Below are positions 5,491-7,057 of a stretch of 7,057 bases of DNA, piece after piece. Each line of letters opens with the position of its first letter. Within the stretch, counting starts at the first letter, position 1. The notes beneath the pieces are model-generated. The model ran no database searches and was not told the origin of the DNA. It worked only from the letters and a program-made list of their open reading frames with translations. The translations under genes were made by a program, and so were the position numbers. Origin of the DNA: Bordetella parapertussis (lineage in GTDB: Bacteria; Pseudomonadota; Gammaproteobacteria; Burkholderiales; Burkholderiaceae_B); NCBI GenBank assembly GCA_945911685.1, contig CAMEAW010000146.1:1-7057 (forward strand), written 5' to 3'.

Positions 5491-6462
5491 ATGACAATCA
5501 GTAAACGTTTTCGCCTTGCAGGACTTAGCCTACTACTGACGGGCGGCTTACTCGCAAGCGGTTTAGCGGCAGCCAAATACCCCGACAAACCGATCACAAT
5601 GTACATTGCCTTTGCTGCCGGTGGAACGACCGACATCACCGGTCGCGCCTTAGCGCAAGGCATTGAAAAAATACTAGGCGTGCCTGTGACGATTGAGAAC
5701 AAAGGCGGTGGCGGCGCGACCGTGGCAAACGGCCTACTCGCAAGCAAAAAACCCGATGGCTACACCCTGCTAGTCACGTCGGTCGGGTCTATCACCATGC
5801 GACCGTTGTTAATGAAACTTGCCTATAACGCCCAAAGCTTTCGTCCACTAATGCAATTCAGCTATTACATTGGCGGTCTTGTCGTAAACGCCGATTCTCC
5901 TATCAAAACGGTTGACGACTTTGTTGACTATGCAAAGAAAAATCCAGGGCTGACCTATTCATCAAGTGGGCCACATACCCAACAACAAATCGGCGTCGAA
6001 GCGTTTGCGCGCTGCAAGGGGCTTGTGTTTAAGCACATGCCTACAAAAGGTGGCTCGACCGCCAATACTGCGTTGATGGGCAAGCACGTGGATTTTGTTG
6101 CGGGCTCCGGGTCGCATATTCCCTTGGTTGAGCAAGGTCAATTTCGTGAGTTAGTGACCTTTCACGTTGATGCGCGCGACCCTAAGCGGCCAGATATTCC
6201 TGTGATGAAAGATATCGGCTGTCCGCCAACCAATCCACCGAGCGGGATGATCGTCGTCGCACCTGCCGGTTTGCCTGACCCGATCGCAGCGACCATCGAG
6301 GCGGCGCTCAAGCAAGTTGCAGAGTCACCCGAGTTCAAACAACTGCTCATTAAATACAACTTGCCCTACGCCTACGAAGATGGCGCGTTGGTGGGCAGCA
6401 AGTTTCCAGCTGAGATTGAATGGTACACAAAGTACTTTAAAGAGACGGGTCTGCTGAAATGA
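5491..6462 (+). CDS. tctC: TctC/Bug family periplasmic solute-binding protein
   Basis: The 323-residue protein is the periplasmic receptor of the TTT system and belongs to the Bug family, which is greatly expanded in Burkholderiales. A Sec signal peptide is clear: basic KRFR (5-8), a hydrophobic run (9-24) and a likely cleavage after Ala28 (AAA before KYPDKP). Family motifs follow: YPDKPI (30-35), AAGGTTDITGR (42-52, ligand-contacting loop), VTIENKGGGG (66-75), KPDGYTLL (87-94) and PTKGG (184-188). Length is typical. The start at 5491 is chosen because GAGGA (5481-5485) lies 5 nt upstream and because it begins the signal peptide directly. The frame is open back to 5398, inside tctA. The gene order B-A-C differs from the tctCBA order of Salmonella. 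The ligand is probably a di- or tricarboxylate, but Bug proteins also bind amino acids, nicotinate and other acids. Confidence 0.95.
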   Translation: MTISKRFRLAGLSLLLTGGLLASGLAAAKYPDKPITMYIAFAAGGTTDITGRALAQGIEKILGVPVTIENKGGGGATVANGLLASKKPDGYTLLVTSVGSITMRPLLMKLAYNAQSFRPLMQFSYYIGGLVVNADSPIKTVDDFVDYAKKNPGLTYSSSGPHTQQQIGVEAFARCKGLVFKHMPTKGGSTANTALMGKHVDFVAGSGSHIPLVEQGQFRELVTFHVDARDPKRPDIPVMKDIGCPPTNPPSGMIVVAPAGLPDPIAATIEAALKQVAESPEFKQLLIKYNLPYAYEDGALVGSKFPAEIEWYTKYFKETGLLK

Positions 6463-7057
6463 GTCAAAGAAACACCTTACCCACGCAGTGGGATGCGGTC
6501 GCAGATGTTGTGGTCGTCGGTTTTGGCGGCGCAGGTGCTGCCACAGCCATCACTGCAGTCGAGGCAGGCGCCTCGGTGATCTTGCTCGATAAAGCCCCCC
6601 TTGGGCAAGAGGGTGGCAATACTCGGGTTGCGGCGCAAGGCTATCTGAATACCTCATCGACTGAAGCTGCAATCACGTACTTCAATGCACTGGCCGGCCC
6701 CTATAAAGTGCCCCAAGACATGGTGGCGGTTTGGGCCGATGAAATGGGCAAAAATAACGATTGGCTCACTTCGATTGGCGGCGACCCGCAAGAGCACCAG
6801 TTTCAACCAGCAGGGATTGAGTTTCCGGATCTGCCAGGCGCTGAGTGTGTGCATAAGTATCATCATGGCGACATTCTGGGCTACTCAAAGACCTGGGAGA
6901 TGCTTGAGCAAGCGGTACGTGCGCGACCCATTGACATACGTTCTGACTGCCCAGGCCAACGCTTGCTGCAAGATCCACTGACGCAAGAGATTGTGGGTGT
7001 GGTCGCTTTACAGAACGGTAAGCCAATCAACATCAAAGCGAATAAGGCAGTCGTGCT
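6459..7057 (+). CDS. FAD-dependent oxidoreductase, N-terminal part (fumarate reductase/succinate dehydrogenase flavoprotein family)
   Basis: The first 199 residues are visible; the gene runs off the window. The start ATG overlaps the tctC stop as ATGA, which implies translational coupling. A Rossmann FAD site is clear: ADVVVVGFGGAGAA (15-28, G-x-G-x-x-G at 21-26) with the acidic residue Asp44 in ILLDKA, as expected for contact with the FAD ribose. GGNTRVAAQGY (52-62) matches the flavin-binding loop of fumarate reductase/FrdA-like soluble flavoproteins, a group that includes tricarballylate dehydrogenase TcuA, urocanate reductase and 3-ketosteroid dehydrogenases. No signal peptide or heme motif appears in the visible part, so a cytoplasmic enzyme is likely. 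Its place in a transporter operon suggests that it acts on the imported acid, by dehydrogenating a saturated polycarboxylate or reducing an unsaturated one. The catalytic and capping domains lie outside the window, so the substrate class is open. Confidence 0.88.
   Translation, partial: MSQRNTLPTQWDAVADVVVVGFGGAGAATAITAVEAGASVILLDKAPLGQEGGNTRVAAQGYLNTSSTEAAITYFNALAGPYKVPQDMVAVWADEMGKNNDWLTSIGGDPQEHQFQPAGIEFPDLPGAECVHKYHHGDILGYSKTWEMLEQAVRARPIDIRSDCPGQRLLQDPLTQEIVGVVALQNGKPINIKANKAVV

Noticed and set aside
6685..7026. Plus- and minus-strand open frames near the right edge
   Set aside because: Both overlap the flavoprotein gene, whose frame is uninterrupted from 6459 and carries a clear FAD-binding motif.
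1..7057. CRISPR arrays, tRNA or rRNA genes, insertion sequences, phage or toxin-antitoxin genes
   Set aside because: No regularly spaced repeats, cloverleaf sequences, transposase motifs or terminal inverted repeats were seen. Nearly all the sequence is explained by seven metabolic and transport genes.

Overview
This window reads as part of a bacterial chromosome, most likely from the Betaproteobacteria (Burkholderiales). The reasons are a Bug/TctC-type periplasmic binding protein, a complete tripartite tricarboxylate transporter (TTT), an MmgE/PrpD-family enzyme beside an HMG-CoA-lyase-like enzyme, strong Shine-Dalgarno sites, and a G+C content that looks close to one half by eye. The taxonomic placement is inference from gene content, not from a marker gene.

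Layout. A dienelactone hydrolase family gene (99-767, +) faces a two-gene minus-strand operon. A perfect 32-bp palindromic bidirectional terminator (782-813) separates the two. The minus operon is transcribed from about 3215 leftward: an HMG-CoA-lyase-like DRE-TIM lyase (3179-2202) and then, 14 nt later, an MmgE/PrpD family protein (2187-823). A divergent intergenic region of about 300 bp (3180-3476) holds a recognisable sigma70-type promoter in each direction and repeated motifs that look like shared operator sites. Rightward comes a four-gene operon: tctB (3477-3935), tctA (3951-5465), tctC (5491-6462) and an FAD-dependent oxidoreductase (6459 to beyond 7057), whose start overlaps the tctC stop in an ATGA.

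How the genes may work together. The TTT system takes up a polycarboxylate or other organic acid: TctC captures it in the periplasm and TctA/TctB move it across the inner membrane. The co-transcribed flavoprotein probably oxidises or reduces it. The divergent operon supplies an MmgE/PrpD-type enzyme, a family of dehydratases, decarboxylases and epimerases acting on polycarboxylates, and a lyase of the type that cleaves 3-hydroxyacyl-CoA. This looks like a compact catabolic module for an organic acid whose identity cannot be read from the sequence. No CoA-transferase or CoA-ligase and no regulator lie inside the window.

Most distinctive observations. The lyase has the HMG-CoA lyase fold signature but carries non-canonical residues at two active-site positions (Asp to Glu17, Glu to Gln47) and a two-residue insertion in the catalytic cysteine loop, so it is probably not a classical HMG-CoA lyase. 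The two divergent promoters carry matching 14-nt TAGGATT-AG-TCA motifs in inverted orientation, which suggests a common regulator. No CRISPR array, tRNA, rRNA or insertion sequence was seen.
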